DNA of 64,000 bases from Halodesulfovibrio sp. (GTDB taxonomy: Bacteria; Desulfobacterota; Desulfovibrionia; Desulfovibrionales; Desulfovibrionaceae): NCBI RefSeq assembly GCF_025210605.1, contig NZ_JAOARI010000036.1, positions 1 through 64,000 on the forward strand, in the 5' to 3' direction. Every line of letters starts with the position of its first letter. Positions within the stretch are counted from its first letter, which is position 1. The notes beneath the pieces were generated by a model. It saw nothing but the letters and a program-made list of their open reading frames with translations, ran no database searches and was not told the DNA's origin. A program made the translations under genes and the position numbers. This document shows, one piece after another, positions 45,910 through 54,507 of this stretch.

Positions 45910-47421
45910 TTACATGTCAGCAGTTTCGGAAACTCTCTGCTCCTGACTCATGCCTGCAAGGCGTTGAACGAGATTTATATCAAGCCCAAGCCCCTGAGAA
46001 ACGCGTTCACCGTACTCCGCATCTGCCAGATAAAAGATTGCGCATTGACGAAGTTGTATGCGAAGTGGAACTTCTTTCATGTGCCCGACAATATTTGTAA
46101 TCAAGCTATCACGATCTGCTTCCGTCATTACGTGCCGATACAGATTCCCTGCTTGCACAAAGTCGTCATTCCTATGTGCAAACTCATAACGAGAGCCTGC
46201 GCCACTCAACGGAATATCTGGTTCTTCATTTTTACCTTCCGGTTGAATCTCGCTGAAACTGTTCGGCCAGTAATTTGGTCTACCGCCCCCATTATCATCA
46301 ACGCGCATTAAACCATCCCGCTGGTGATTAAGAGGCATAGAGTTCTTCGGTTGGTTTACAGGAATAAGATTATAATTAGGACCAAGACGATGTATATGTG
46401 TATCGTGATAGGAGAATAACCGTGCTTGAAGCATTTTGTCTGGTGAAACACCTATGCCGGGAACCAAGTTGCTTGGACTGAACGCTGCTTGCTCAACTTC
46501 TGCAAAATAGTTTTCTGGATTTTTATTAAGCACTAGCTTGCCGACTGTTAGAGGCGGAACCTGACTGTGCGGCCAAACCTTTGTTATATCTAAAATATCC
46601 CATTCAAACTCTTCTGCCTGCTCAGGAGTAAGTATCTGCATTTCCAATGTCCACGAAGGATAGTCACCTTTTTCAATGGAATCGTACAAATCCCGTGTGG
46701 CGTGGTCAGGATCTTTACCGCACATTTCTTTTGCTTCTGTACCGGTAAAATTCTTAATGCCCTGATCGGTTTTGAAATGATACTGAACCCAGAAATACTC
46801 TCCAGTATCGGTGTACCATTTGTACGTGTGGCTAGAGTATCCATTCATATGCCGGTATGTGGCAGGCGTGCCCCTATCTGAAAACAGAATAGTAACCTGA
46901 TGGATAGATTCCGGTGTTAATGACCAAAAATCCCAAGCCATCGTTGCACTTTTTAAATTTGTTGCTGGCTCACGCTTCTGTGTATGGATAAAATCAGGGA
47001 ACTTGAGTGGATCTCGAATAAAGAAAACTGGGGTATTGTTCCCCGTCATGTCATAGTTCCCCTCTTCCGTATAAAACTTTATTGCAAAGCCGCGAGGGTC
47101 ACGTTCAGCGTCTGCACTGCCCTTCTCGCCACCAACGGTAGAAAATCTAACAAAAACATCAGTCTTTTTACCTACAGCGGACAAAAAAGCAGCCTTGGTA
47201 TACTTTGTTACGTCCGCTGTGACTTCAAAATATCCATATGCACCTGCGCCCTTGGCATGAACAACACGCTCTGGGATTCTCTCACGATCAAAGTGACTCA
47301 ATTTTTCGAGCAAATGTACGTCCTGCATCAAAACAGGTCCGCGCTCGCCCGCAGTCAATGAATTTTGGTCGTTACCCACAGGACGCCCGAATGCCGATTT
47401 CATGATTTTTTTCTTGGACAT
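45910..47421 (-). CDS. katA: monofunctional haem catalase KatA
   Basis: It decomposes hydrogen peroxide. 503 residues, a small-subunit clade-3 size. The distal His lies in [12 protein letters not shown], the distal Asn in [17 protein letters not shown], and the proximal haem Tyr in [17 protein letters not shown]. There is no secretion signal, so it is cytosolic. The ATG at 47421 lies after GAGGAGT; an upstream in-frame extension is rejected. A PerR-like box lies 44 bp upstream. Catalase in an anaerobe fits transient oxygen exposure. Confidence 0.97.
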   Translation of the reverse strand: MSKKKIMKSAFGRPVGNDQNSLTAGERGPVLMQDVHLLEKLSHFDRERIPERVVHAKGAGAYGYFEVTADVTKYTKAAFLSAVGKKTDVFVRFSTVGGEKGSADAERDPRGFAIKFYTEEGNYDMTGNNTPVFFIRDPLKFPDFIHTQKREPATNLKSATMAWDFWSLTPESIHQVTILFSDRGTPATYRHMNGYSSHTYKWYTDTGEYFWVQYHFKTDQGIKNFTGTEAKEMCGKDPDHATRDLYDSIEKGDYPSWTLEMQILTPEQAEEFEWDILDITKVWPHSQVPPLTVGKLVLNKNPENYFAEVEQAAFSPSNLVPGIGVSPDKMLQARLFSYHDTHIHRLGPNYNLIPVNQPKNSMPLNHQRDGLMRVDDNGGGRPNYWPNSFSEIQPEGKNEEPDIPLSGAGSRYEFAHRNDDFVQAGNLYRHVMTEADRDSLITNIVGHMKEVPLRIQLRQCAIFYLADAEYGERVSQGLGLDINLVQRLAGMSQEQRVSETADM

Positions 47422-47460
47422 GTAATGACTCCTCTCTATCAACATGTGCGAATCTCTCAC

Positions 47461-47479
47461 AACATTGTATTCATTTTAA
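47461..47479 (-). promoter_or_regulatory. PerR-like box at katA
   Basis: The minus strand at 47465-47479 reads TTAAAATGAATACAA. It matches 11 of 14 informative positions of the PerR consensus TTATAATNATTATAA, and it overlaps a possible -10, TACAAT. Confidence 0.45.
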
Positions 47480-47572
47480 TAGAGACAACGTTACTATATA
47501 TCCCCCACACCAACTTTGATAAAATCACGCCAATTCTACACGCCCATAACTTTCGAAAACACGAGGCAAAAA

Positions 47573-47604
47573 AAAAGTCCCCGCAACGGCGAGGACTTTT
47601 TTGA
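47573..47604 (-). terminator. terminator of the 47616 gene
   Basis: On the minus strand AGTCCTCGC pairs with GCGGGGACT, followed by a run of T. It lies directly after the gene at 47616. Confidence 0.85.
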
Positions 47605-47615
47605 CATTCGTGCTG

Positions 47616-48422
47616 TTATAACAGCTTATCACTTTGAGACGGTGGAAGAGATTTTGGCTCAATAACGGTTCCACCTTCAATGGCGGTTTCTGGATCAATA
47701 TCAATTGGTCCATTCCCTTTTGATGATGAATCAGCAATGAGCATTCGACCATCAGGGGTAATTGCTGTTTTCTGATCGATAATAGCAATACCGGTTTTTT
47801 CAAGAACTTCGCGTCTAAATGCATACTCTTCAGATACTCGACGAGTGCGGTACATGAAGTACATTTTACAGACGTAGCTGATAATCCATGCGGAGACCAG
47901 ACCTACACTAATCCAGATAGCAAGTTCCGCCGCAACTTCACCGAGCTTTAAAATAAACCCGATAATAATATCCATATTATACAACAACATGCCCACGAAC
48001 AAAAATCCCGCAAGCAGAATTGTTGTTGGCATACCGTTGATAAGATGAATCCAGCTGCGCATTTTTTCAGGAATATGTTCATTATCAACATGTTCCATTA
48101 CCGGATCACCGTTGATGAAACGGTTAAAGCCCATTCCGATAATTTGAATGATGAACATAACTGCGATTGGAGCGAGCAATACCGCTACCAAGTACGCTTT
48201 CCAAGGGAAAAGGTATTCCATACCCCCGTCAGGGTTTGGCTGCAAATTCGTAACACCGTGAAGGATAGCAACTACTGTTACTACACATTCAACAATGATG
48301 ATACCGAGTGCTATGTATGTAAGAAGAGATTTTTTCTCCTTCTCGTTGAGGACAGCCCCCAAACTGCCGGCCGCAAAAGAATGAGTACTCTTTTTCTGGG
48401 TATCGTTTTCGGTTTCGCTCAT
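47616..48422 (-). CDS. multi-pass membrane protein of unknown function
   Basis: A 268-residue protein. A charged N-terminus is followed by four to five hydrophobic helices (about 32-55, 76-103, 130-160 and 165-192), then a cytosolic C-terminal region of about 75 residues with KTAITPDGRMLIADSSSKG. The ATG at 48422 was chosen; spacing from GGAGG is long (about 12), so the start is uncertain. It is monocistronic with a terminator. I do not recognise a named family. Confidence 0.7.
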   Translation of the reverse strand: MSETENDTQKKSTHSFAAGSLGAVLNEKEKKSLLTYIALGIIIVECVVTVVAILHGVTNLQPNPDGGMEYLFPWKAYLVAVLLAPIAVMFIIQIIGMGFNRFINGDPVMEHVDNEHIPEKMRSWIHLINGMPTTILLAGFLFVGMLLYNMDIIIGFILKLGEVAAELAIWISVGLVSAWIISYVCKMYFMYRTRRVSEEYAFRREVLEKTGIAIIDQKTAITPDGRMLIADSSSKGNGPIDIDPETAIEGGTVIEPKSLPPSQSDKLL

Positions 48423-48580
48423 TATCCTATCTTCCTCCCGCAGCAACGAGTGCTGATTTCTATACAGTCAAGGACTTGCTACAGGACTGAACTGTTTTTT
48501 TCAAGCATGTATCAAAGAAAAAAACATTGTATCTAGTTCAATGTCCTGATTTTTATTCGTGAAACGAAGGATTCAGCGTA

Positions 48581-48844
48581 TTATAGAAAATTTTGTACAG
48601 GATGCGTCGCTATGTATTTTTGTACATCTTCCGGTAACTGATCTTTTTCTATTGGTGCAAATCGTCTCACCAGAGTTCCGTCTGCCAACTTTTTTTCTCC
48701 ATAAAATTCCGCTGCCGGTCTTGTAAACCAAGTATAGTCGCTTGGATAGAGTGTCCGGTAGATCACAACAACGTCATCAGTCGTGGTATCAAGCGCCTCT
48801 GTGACTGTCTGATAATACTTTCCTTTAAAATGCTTGTAGAACAT
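48581..48844 (-). CDS. DUF1653 family protein
   Basis: An 87-residue soluble protein matching the DUF1653 pattern: YKHFKGKYYQTVTEALDTTTDDVVVIYRTLYP, then WFTRPAAEFYGE. The biochemical role is unknown. GAGAGG lies just upstream of the ATG. It may be preceded by an unannotated transcript ending at the 48930 terminator. Confidence 0.85.
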   Translation of the reverse strand: MFYKHFKGKYYQTVTEALDTTTDDVVVIYRTLYPSDYTWFTRPAAEFYGEKKLADGTLVRRFAPIEKDQLPEDVQKYIATHPVQNFL

Positions 48845-48924
48845 GTAGCCTCTCTCAATCCAACAACATCCAGCTCGTAATCGTTCGATATTACTGAAAA
48901 TCAGACAAAATAGTCACATTTTTG

Positions 48925-48992
48925 ACAAGAAAAAAAGAAACACGGTTGGCATGCGGGTCAACAAAAATCCTCCCTGTCACACCAAACCGTGT
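48925..48992 (-). terminator. orphan intrinsic terminator
   Basis: On the minus strand ACACGGTTTGG (48982-48992) pairs with CCAACCGTGT (48940-48949) with one bulge, then TTTCTTTTTTTC. No annotated gene ends here. Confidence 0.65.
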
Positions 48993-49299
48993 ACTTAGAA
49001 TACCCTTGCAGTCTACTTCTTGTAAAGTCTACAGGTAAAACTAAAGTAACAGCCTCTCACCACCCGAAAACAGGGACAAAAATATTTTCTGCTACCGAGA
49101 GTGTATTTCGCAACTGTACACCTGTGTTGCTGCCATCTTTCGCTCTTTGCTACAGTTTCAGAAAAAAAGCTGTCTCAAGATAACGCTGCTGCGCCTTCAA
49201 CATCTTTTTCACTTCTACCGCACAAAGGGAAAGTTCTACTTAGCATCACTGTATATACAACCCTAAAGTACACCCTAGTTGCTTGCCATTTTGAGTAAA

Positions 49300-49352
49300 A
49301 AAAAGCCAAACCCGATACCCAATTCTCAGGCAATTCAAAGTCTGGCTTTTAT
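49300..49352 (-). terminator. lut operon terminator
   Basis: On the minus strand AAAAGCCAGAC pairs with GTTTGGCTTTT (one mismatch) across a large loop, followed by a T-run. Confidence 0.7.
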
Positions 49353-49432
49353 TCTCTAGTACCAGCAGTGCACCAGACGTTTCGACAGAACTAATGTCCT
49401 AGTCGAACGAACGTTCCGGCGCACGCCCTTGT

Positions 49433-50098
49433 CTATTCCGTAATATACACAATCAAGTCCGTAGGACCATGCACTCCGAATTGCAAAATCAATTCAATAT
49501 CTGCTGTCTTGGAAGGACCTGAAATAAGTAATGCGTTTGTCGGCATTTCCTTATTCCATTTCAACTTTTTGATTGCTTCCTGAAATGAGGTGTATATTTT
49601 GTCAGCTTCTACTACGACAACATGCAGCGGTGGAACAATAGACATCAACCGCGGCTCTTCTTCAGTCGGCCATAGAATAACAGCAGCAGATTCTGCAATA
49701 CCGCCAAGGCAGCCCGTTACTGCGCCGTCGCAAGCAAAGAGTTCATCTTTAAAATCTTCAATAGAGTTTTTCCACTCAACCAGCTTGCACGAGCTGTCTT
49801 TTTTCCAATTCGCCTTAAGCGCCTTTCCTGTAGGAGTGGTTGGTGCATACAGTAAGGTTTTCTGCCCACGCTCTTCCACAATAGTCTGGAGCTGCTCTAC
49901 CCATTCTGCACCTTTTGTTCGGTACACCTCAGTTCGAACTGCGCTCATCCGCTCTTTAAACTCTTCGATATTTTTTTCTTTCGGCTGATTTTTTATATTC
50001 CATACTTTTTTCTGCGGGATATATGCGTCACGCCCATACTGCTGGGCATTATACAGACGTTCTAAAATCCGTTCTCTATTCTCAGCACTATTACTCAT
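49433..50098 (-). CDS. lutC: lactate utilization protein LutC
   Basis: An LUD-domain protein, 221 residues, the third subunit of the LutABC L-lactate oxidation complex. The LUD core shows CDGAVTGCLGGIAESAAVILW, then RLMSIVPPLHVVVVEADKIYTSFQEAI and a terminal ALLISGPSKTADIELILQFGVHGP. It overlaps lutB by 8 bp. It is the last gene of the operon. Confidence 0.93.
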   Translation of the reverse strand: MSNSAENRERILERLYNAQQYGRDAYIPQKKVWNIKNQPKEKNIEEFKERMSAVRTEVYRTKGAEWVEQLQTIVEERGQKTLLYAPTTPTGKALKANWKKDSSCKLVEWKNSIEDFKDELFACDGAVTGCLGGIAESAAVILWPTEEEPRLMSIVPPLHVVVVEADKIYTSFQEAIKKLKWNKEMPTNALLISGPSKTADIELILQFGVHGPTDLIVYITE

Positions 50099-51521
50099 GA
50101 CGCAACCCCTCTTTTTTCGCTAAATCTTTGAGGCTGTTTTTGCCAAACTGCGGTTTGCTTCGTACACTCATCCATGCCCGCAGTGGTCCCACAACAGGAA
50201 TCCACTTACCGAACAGCGCAAGCCCTTTCAGCATTATTTTATTCACAGTTGGACACGTTTGAGACCACTTCCACCCTTTCCAAACCATGCTTTCTACGCA
50301 ACTACGCTTGTAGCCAGATAGCGCAACTTTACTTGGATCGGCATTCCCGTAGCTTTCATCTCGCATGCGACGGATAAGTTCTGGAATTGGAATCCGTACA
50401 GGGCATGCTTCTGCACAGGCGTCACAAAGTGAGGATGCAGTTGCAATAGCACCTTTAGGGTTCAGACCTTCAATTTGCGGCACAAGGATTTCGCCAATCG
50501 GCCCCGGATAGGTCGAGCCGTATGCATGCCCACCAATACGGGTAAACACAGGACAATGGTTCAAACACGTACCACAGCGGATACATTTGAGCACATCACC
50601 AAGCTGCGGGTCGTTCATAATTTTTGAACGACCATTATCCAGCAAAACAAGATGCACTTCCTTAGGACCATCACGCTCCCCTTTTTTGCGAGGACCAGAT
50701 ATCATATTGAAATAGGTAGTGATACGCTGCCCTGTAGCTGAGCCACACAGCAAACGATAAATGGCTGGGATATCCTCAACATTCTCAATAAGCTTTTCTA
50801 TGCCCATAAGAGCAATATGCAATGGCGGCACGGTGGTACACATGCGTCCGTTGCCTTCATTTTCCACAAGACAAAGGGTACCTGTTTCTACAATACCAAA
50901 GTTAACGCCGGAAATTCCTGCATCAGCTGTTTTGAAATGGTCACGTAAAATGCTACGCACATTCTCAAGCATAACATCAACATCTTCGGTGTATTCCATG
51001 TCTTCAATATGCTCTGCGAGAACTTCAGCAATCTGTATCCTGTTTTTGTGTACAGCAGGGACAATAATATGGGACGGAGGCTCATTGCACAGCTGGATAA
51101 TGAACTCACCAAAGTCAGTTTCAACGATCTCTTTGCCGTGTTCTTCCAGATACGAGTTAAGGTGAATTTCTTCCGAAGCCATTGACTTGCCTTTAACAAC
51201 TTTTGTTGCTGAATGGCTTTCTAGAATAGAAAGAATCTGCTCGTTGGCGTCCTTGGCAGTTTCTGCCCAGTGCACGATAATACCGTTCTTTGTACACTGC
51301 TCTTCGAAGCGTTCGAGCAGTTCAGGTAAATTTGCAAGAACGTCTTTTTTCATACAACTGCCAACATCACGCAGAAACTCAGTCTCTTCTGGCGACGCAA
51401 AAACAGTACCGCGCCGTTGAATCAACGTATCGGTTGCGAATCGGAAGTTCGCTCGAAGTTGACTGTCTGCCAGCGCCTCTGCCACGTTTTGTGCAAAATT
51501 GAACTTCTCGTTACTAGCCAT
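50091..51521 (-). CDS. lutB: lactate utilization iron-sulfur protein LutB
   Basis: 476 residues. An N-terminal LUD domain (about 70-290) is followed by two [4Fe-4S] motifs, CIRCGTCLNHCP (Cys 313-323) and CDACAEACP (Cys 366-373). It has a C-terminal extension typical of LutB. In the complex it transfers electrons from lactate oxidation. It overlaps lutA and lutC by 8 bp each, so translation is coupled. Confidence 0.96.
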   Translation of the reverse strand: MASNEKFNFAQNVAEALADSQLRANFRFATDTLIQRRGTVFASPEETEFLRDVGSCMKKDVLANLPELLERFEEQCTKNGIIVHWAETAKDANEQILSILESHSATKVVKGKSMASEEIHLNSYLEEHGKEIVETDFGEFIIQLCNEPPSHIIVPAVHKNRIQIAEVLAEHIEDMEYTEDVDVMLENVRSILRDHFKTADAGISGVNFGIVETGTLCLVENEGNGRMCTTVPPLHIALMGIEKLIENVEDIPAIYRLLCGSATGQRITTYFNMISGPRKKGERDGPKEVHLVLLDNGRSKIMNDPQLGDVLKCIRCGTCLNHCPVFTRIGGHAYGSTYPGPIGEILVPQIEGLNPKGAIATASSLCDACAEACPVRIPIPELIRRMRDESYGNADPSKVALSGYKRSCVESMVWKGWKWSQTCPTVNKIMLKGLALFGKWIPVVGPLRAWMSVRSKPQFGKNSLKDLAKKEGLRHE

Positions 51522-52266
51522 TGATCCGCTCCCAGATAAATTCCGCTATATGCTGACTTTTTATGTCTATTTTTTCTTTTTCCATATGCCCGCTTATGTT
51601 CATAAGGCATCCAGCATCTCCACTAAGCACAACTGATGCACCAGTTGCCACAACATCCGCCACTTTATCCGAAACCATTGCGCCGGAAATTTCAGGCTGC
51701 TTAATAGAAAAAGTGCCGCCAAATCCACAGCATTCACGCTCACGCTCAAGTTCAATCAGCTCTACATTGGCAAGTTGCGTCAATAGCGCCTTAGAGTCTT
51801 CAATACAGTTAGCCTCTCGCATAGCATGACACGAGGAATGCCACGTTGCCTTAATCGGCAGTCCCTTATCTACATATTGTGCATGCGCGTGCTGGTGTAA
51901 AAATGTGGTCAACTCAACGACTCTTTCGCTAAAGCGCTTCACTATGAAAAGATCAGGCGAATTTTTAAAAAGCTTCGGATAATGCACCTTCATCATTCCC
52001 GCACACGAGCCGGATGGTACAATGATAGGATATTCATGTTTTGAGAATAGCTGCACCTGCTTCCAGGCAACCTCTTTTGCTTCTTCGGGGAAACCGGAGT
52101 TATACGCAGGCTGTCCGCAACAGCTTTGTTCCATTGGGAAAATAACTTCATATCCTTCCCGTTCAACCAGTCGAATTGCTGCCATTGCAGACTCTGCATA
52201 CATCATATCCGCAAGACATGTTCCAAAGAAATATACCGGTGTTTTTACCGCGCTGTCTTTCTTCAT
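51514..52266 (-). CDS. lutA: lactate utilization protein LutA
   Basis: A 250-residue cysteine-rich (CCG domain) protein. Two CCG motifs are present, EQSCCGQPAYNSGFPEEA and ERECCGFGGTFSIKQPEIS, the heterodisulfide-reductase-like ligand sets. It starts the lutA-lutB-lutC operon and has AAGGGTGG just upstream. Lactate is the classic electron donor of Desulfovibrio relatives. No lactate permease gene is adjacent. Confidence 0.96.
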   Translation of the reverse strand: MKKDSAVKTPVYFFGTCLADMMYAESAMAAIRLVEREGYEVIFPMEQSCCGQPAYNSGFPEEAKEVAWKQVQLFSKHEYPIIVPSGSCAGMMKVHYPKLFKNSPDLFIVKRFSERVVELTTFLHQHAHAQYVDKGLPIKATWHSSCHAMREANCIEDSKALLTQLANVELIELERERECCGFGGTFSIKQPEISGAMVSDKVADVVATGASVVLSGDAGCLMNISGHMEKEKIDIKSQHIAEFIWERING

Positions 52267-52328
52267 GTTCCACCCTTTGCTGAGAAGCTAAATTGACTAT
52301 AACCGCTTAGTTTTAAAAACCTTAAAAA

Positions 52329-52364
52329 ACGCTTGATAAGTTAGATGAACAAGCATACAAGCGT
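52329..52364. promoter_or_regulatory. inverted repeat between lutA and marC
   Basis: ACGCTTG (52329-52335) and CAAGCGT (52358-52364) are perfect inverted copies 22 bp apart, in the divergent region. A regulator site is possible. Confidence 0.35.
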
Positions 52365-52440
52365 CCTCACACTTTTACGTGATTGTCATATTTCACAATA
52401 GCACCCAGCAACGCCATTGTCTTTTATAGCAGGTGAAACC

Positions 52441-53058
52441 ATGCCGACATACATAATGCTTACTGTATTTACTGAAACCTTCGTCAAAGTATTCTTTGTA
52501 CTTACTCCATTTTTTGTTGTGAGTATGTTTTTGGCGCTCACCGTTGACATGTCAAAAGAAGAACAACGCAAAACTGCAATCCGCACTACGCTTGCAGTTA
52601 TTGTTGCAGCATTTACCCTGTTCTTTTTCGGTAACACGCTCTTTGCAATTTTCGGCATCACCTTGGATGCATTCCGAATAGGTGCCGGTGCGCTTCTTTT
52701 TCTGTCTGCTGTTCATCTTATTCAGGGCACCAAAAAGCCTATTAAAAACCCAGACGATATTGAGGATGGTGACATCAGTGTTGTTCCACTGGCTATTCCT
52801 GTTATTATCGGACCGGCAACCATTGGTACTTTGCTCATTATGGGTGCTCAGATAACAGATACCCCTACACGCATCGCAAGTAGCTTCGGACTCCTTGCAG
52901 CTATCTTTGCAGTAGGCTTCTTACTCATAATGGCACCACATATTCAGCGTCTTATCGGTACGATTGGTCTTTCAATCATGAGTAAAATAAGCGGACTTAT
53001 CCTTTCCGCACTATCAGCGCAGATCATGTTTACAGGGATTAAAAATTTTCTATTCTAA
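52441..53058 (+). CDS. MarC-family integral membrane protein
   Basis: A 205-residue protein with six predicted transmembrane helices of the MarC/NAAT family. Typical segments are FVLTPFFVVSMFLALT, IGAGALLFLSAVHLIQG and PLAIPVIIGPATIGTLLI. Members were proposed as amino acid transporters but the role is unsettled. AGGTG lies seven bases before the ATG at 52441. It is divergent from the lut operon and ends at a strong terminator. Confidence 0.9.
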   Translation: MPTYIMLTVFTETFVKVFFVLTPFFVVSMFLALTVDMSKEEQRKTAIRTTLAVIVAAFTLFFFGNTLFAIFGITLDAFRIGAGALLFLSAVHLIQGTKKPIKNPDDIEDGDISVVPLAIPVIIGPATIGTLLIMGAQITDTPTRIASSFGLLAAIFAVGFLLIMAPHIQRLIGTIGLSIMSKISGLILSALSAQIMFTGIKNFLF

Positions 53059-53079
53059 CAGATACTGTTGACGCCAAAA

Positions 53080-53110
53080 AAGCCGGAACAATTGTTCCGG
53101 CTTTTTTTAT
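53080..53110 (+). terminator. marC terminator
   Basis: GCCGGAAC (53082-53089) pairs with GTTCCGGC (53094-53101), followed by seven Ts. Confidence 0.93.
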
Positions 53111-53307
53111 AGCTGTGTCCAGCCAGCAACCTTGCACCGACTGTAGAACCTCTTCACATCATGCTAATTTCTTAGTATAAAAACATAAAAGATATGATCC
53201 AGTAGCCATGCGCGTCTCCTATTTTGGCAAAGCAGATTCTTTCCCTCTAGCACCTTTTTCAATTCAGAAAACAGAGCTAATAACGCACTCATGTGAGGTA
53301 ACGTCCC

Positions 53308-54165
53308 ATGCCCCTGTTAAGTATCCTAGCAATCATATTTGTGCTTATGTGCTTTCTTTTCGCTGTGGTTACGTACTTGCTATATTGGTATGAGCATCAA
53401 TCACAAATAGACATGCTATTTGAGTCACGAAACGCCGCTGCGCTAGCTACAAAACATGGCATACTTTCAGCTTTTAAAGCTCAGGTAGTCTGTATTTCTA
53501 TCCTTCCTTTTGGAGCCTTGGTTCAGATTTTACAAAGAAATCGTCCTGCCCTTCCTGACACTCAGGCTCAGTCCGTTATCATGGTTCATGGCTTGTTTCA
53601 TAACACATCTGCTTGGATATTTTATAAATACTGGTTTAGAAAACAAGGCATAACAAATTGCGCAAGCTTCTATTATTCCAGCCGCAAAACATTCGAAAGC
53701 GTAACTGCCGAATTTGATATGTATATGAACGCAGCATTAGCGCAAAATCCACAAACAAAACCTGTTCTCATCGGACACAGCCTTGGCGGTCTATTACTAC
53801 GCAACTGGCTTGCACAATCCGAAAACGCTAAAAAGGTTGCAGGTGCAATTACACTGGGTGCACCAATGCAAGGGAGCAAACTGGCAATTTTTTCCGCTAC
53901 CAATCTTGGAAAGCAGCTAGACTTCAACGGTAGCCTCATTAAACAAATCGAAGCGTGCGAACAGCAAAAAAGCTCTTTACCAATTCCCTGCTATGCACTT
54001 TTTTCCCCTGTCGACAATATGGTTTTACCACAAAAAAGCGTAGCAACACCGCCACCCCATTGGGTTACTATCAAAACCAAACCAGTTAGCCATCTAGCAA
54101 TGTTGAGCGATAAAGACATCGCAATAGAAGTTGCAAACCTTTTGAATACACTTTTTAAAAAATAA
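53308..54165 (+). CDS. alpha/beta-hydrolase, lipase-like
   Basis: 285 residues. An N-terminal hydrophobic anchor (about 4-27) precedes an alpha/beta-hydrolase core: oxyanion region VIMVHGLFHNTSAW, nucleophile elbow LIGHSLGGLLL, catalytic Asp in LFSPVDNMVLP and His in PVSHLAML. The substrate is unknown; the pattern resembles lipase class 2/PGAP1-like esterases. AGGTAA lies eight bases before the ATG. It is a single transcription unit with a downstream terminator. Confidence 0.86.
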   Translation: MPLLSILAIIFVLMCFLFAVVTYLLYWYEHQSQIDMLFESRNAAALATKHGILSAFKAQVVCISILPFGALVQILQRNRPALPDTQAQSVIMVHGLFHNTSAWIFYKYWFRKQGITNCASFYYSSRKTFESVTAEFDMYMNAALAQNPQTKPVLIGHSLGGLLLRNWLAQSENAKKVAGAITLGAPMQGSKLAIFSATNLGKQLDFNGSLIKQIEACEQQKSSLPIPCYALFSPVDNMVLPQKSVATPPPHWVTIKTKPVSHLAMLSDKDIAIEVANLLNTLFKK

Positions 54166-54507
54166 ATTTATTTTTTCCTATTTCGCTATTCCTAATTCCT
54201 TAATCTTATTCTTTTTACTTCCTACAATCGCAAACCAATTCTAATCAAAAGTTGTTAAAACTCGCAAAACCCTCGACAAACGAGGGTTTTTTCGTGTTAC
54301 AGACTTATTCCAGTTATATTGGTTAGAAACACAATTTTGCCAGTCAGTTTTTTGACTTTACATTCCCCCACACTCCTCCTTCATACAATTTCACCCTAGA
54401 ACAGCAGCACTACAACAAAAACGGCACACAACTTGCTTAACAAGAACATACGCCACTATTTTCATTTTGATCGGCATAATTTGCCGCAATATTTTTTGGA
54501 GGATACC
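54166..54507. other. intergenic region before GGDEF gene
   Basis: It contains the terminator at 54264 and then the untranslated region of the diguanylate cyclase gene. No gene is seen; an in-frame upstream ATG at 54433 lacks a ribosome-binding site. Confidence 0.5.
54264..54292 (+). terminator. hydrolase gene terminator
   Basis: AAAACCCTCG (54266-54275) pairs with CGAGGGTTTT (54281-54290), followed by TT. Confidence 0.9.

Larger units (their letters stand above)
48845..49432. other. intergenic region containing an orphan terminator
   Basis: There is no protein gene. It contains a minus-strand terminator-like hairpin at 48925-48992, a direct repeat AGTCTAC (49011-49017 and 49027-49033), and the lutC terminator at 49300. 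The ~310 bp between the two minus-strand terminators could encode a small RNA. Confidence 0.5.
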
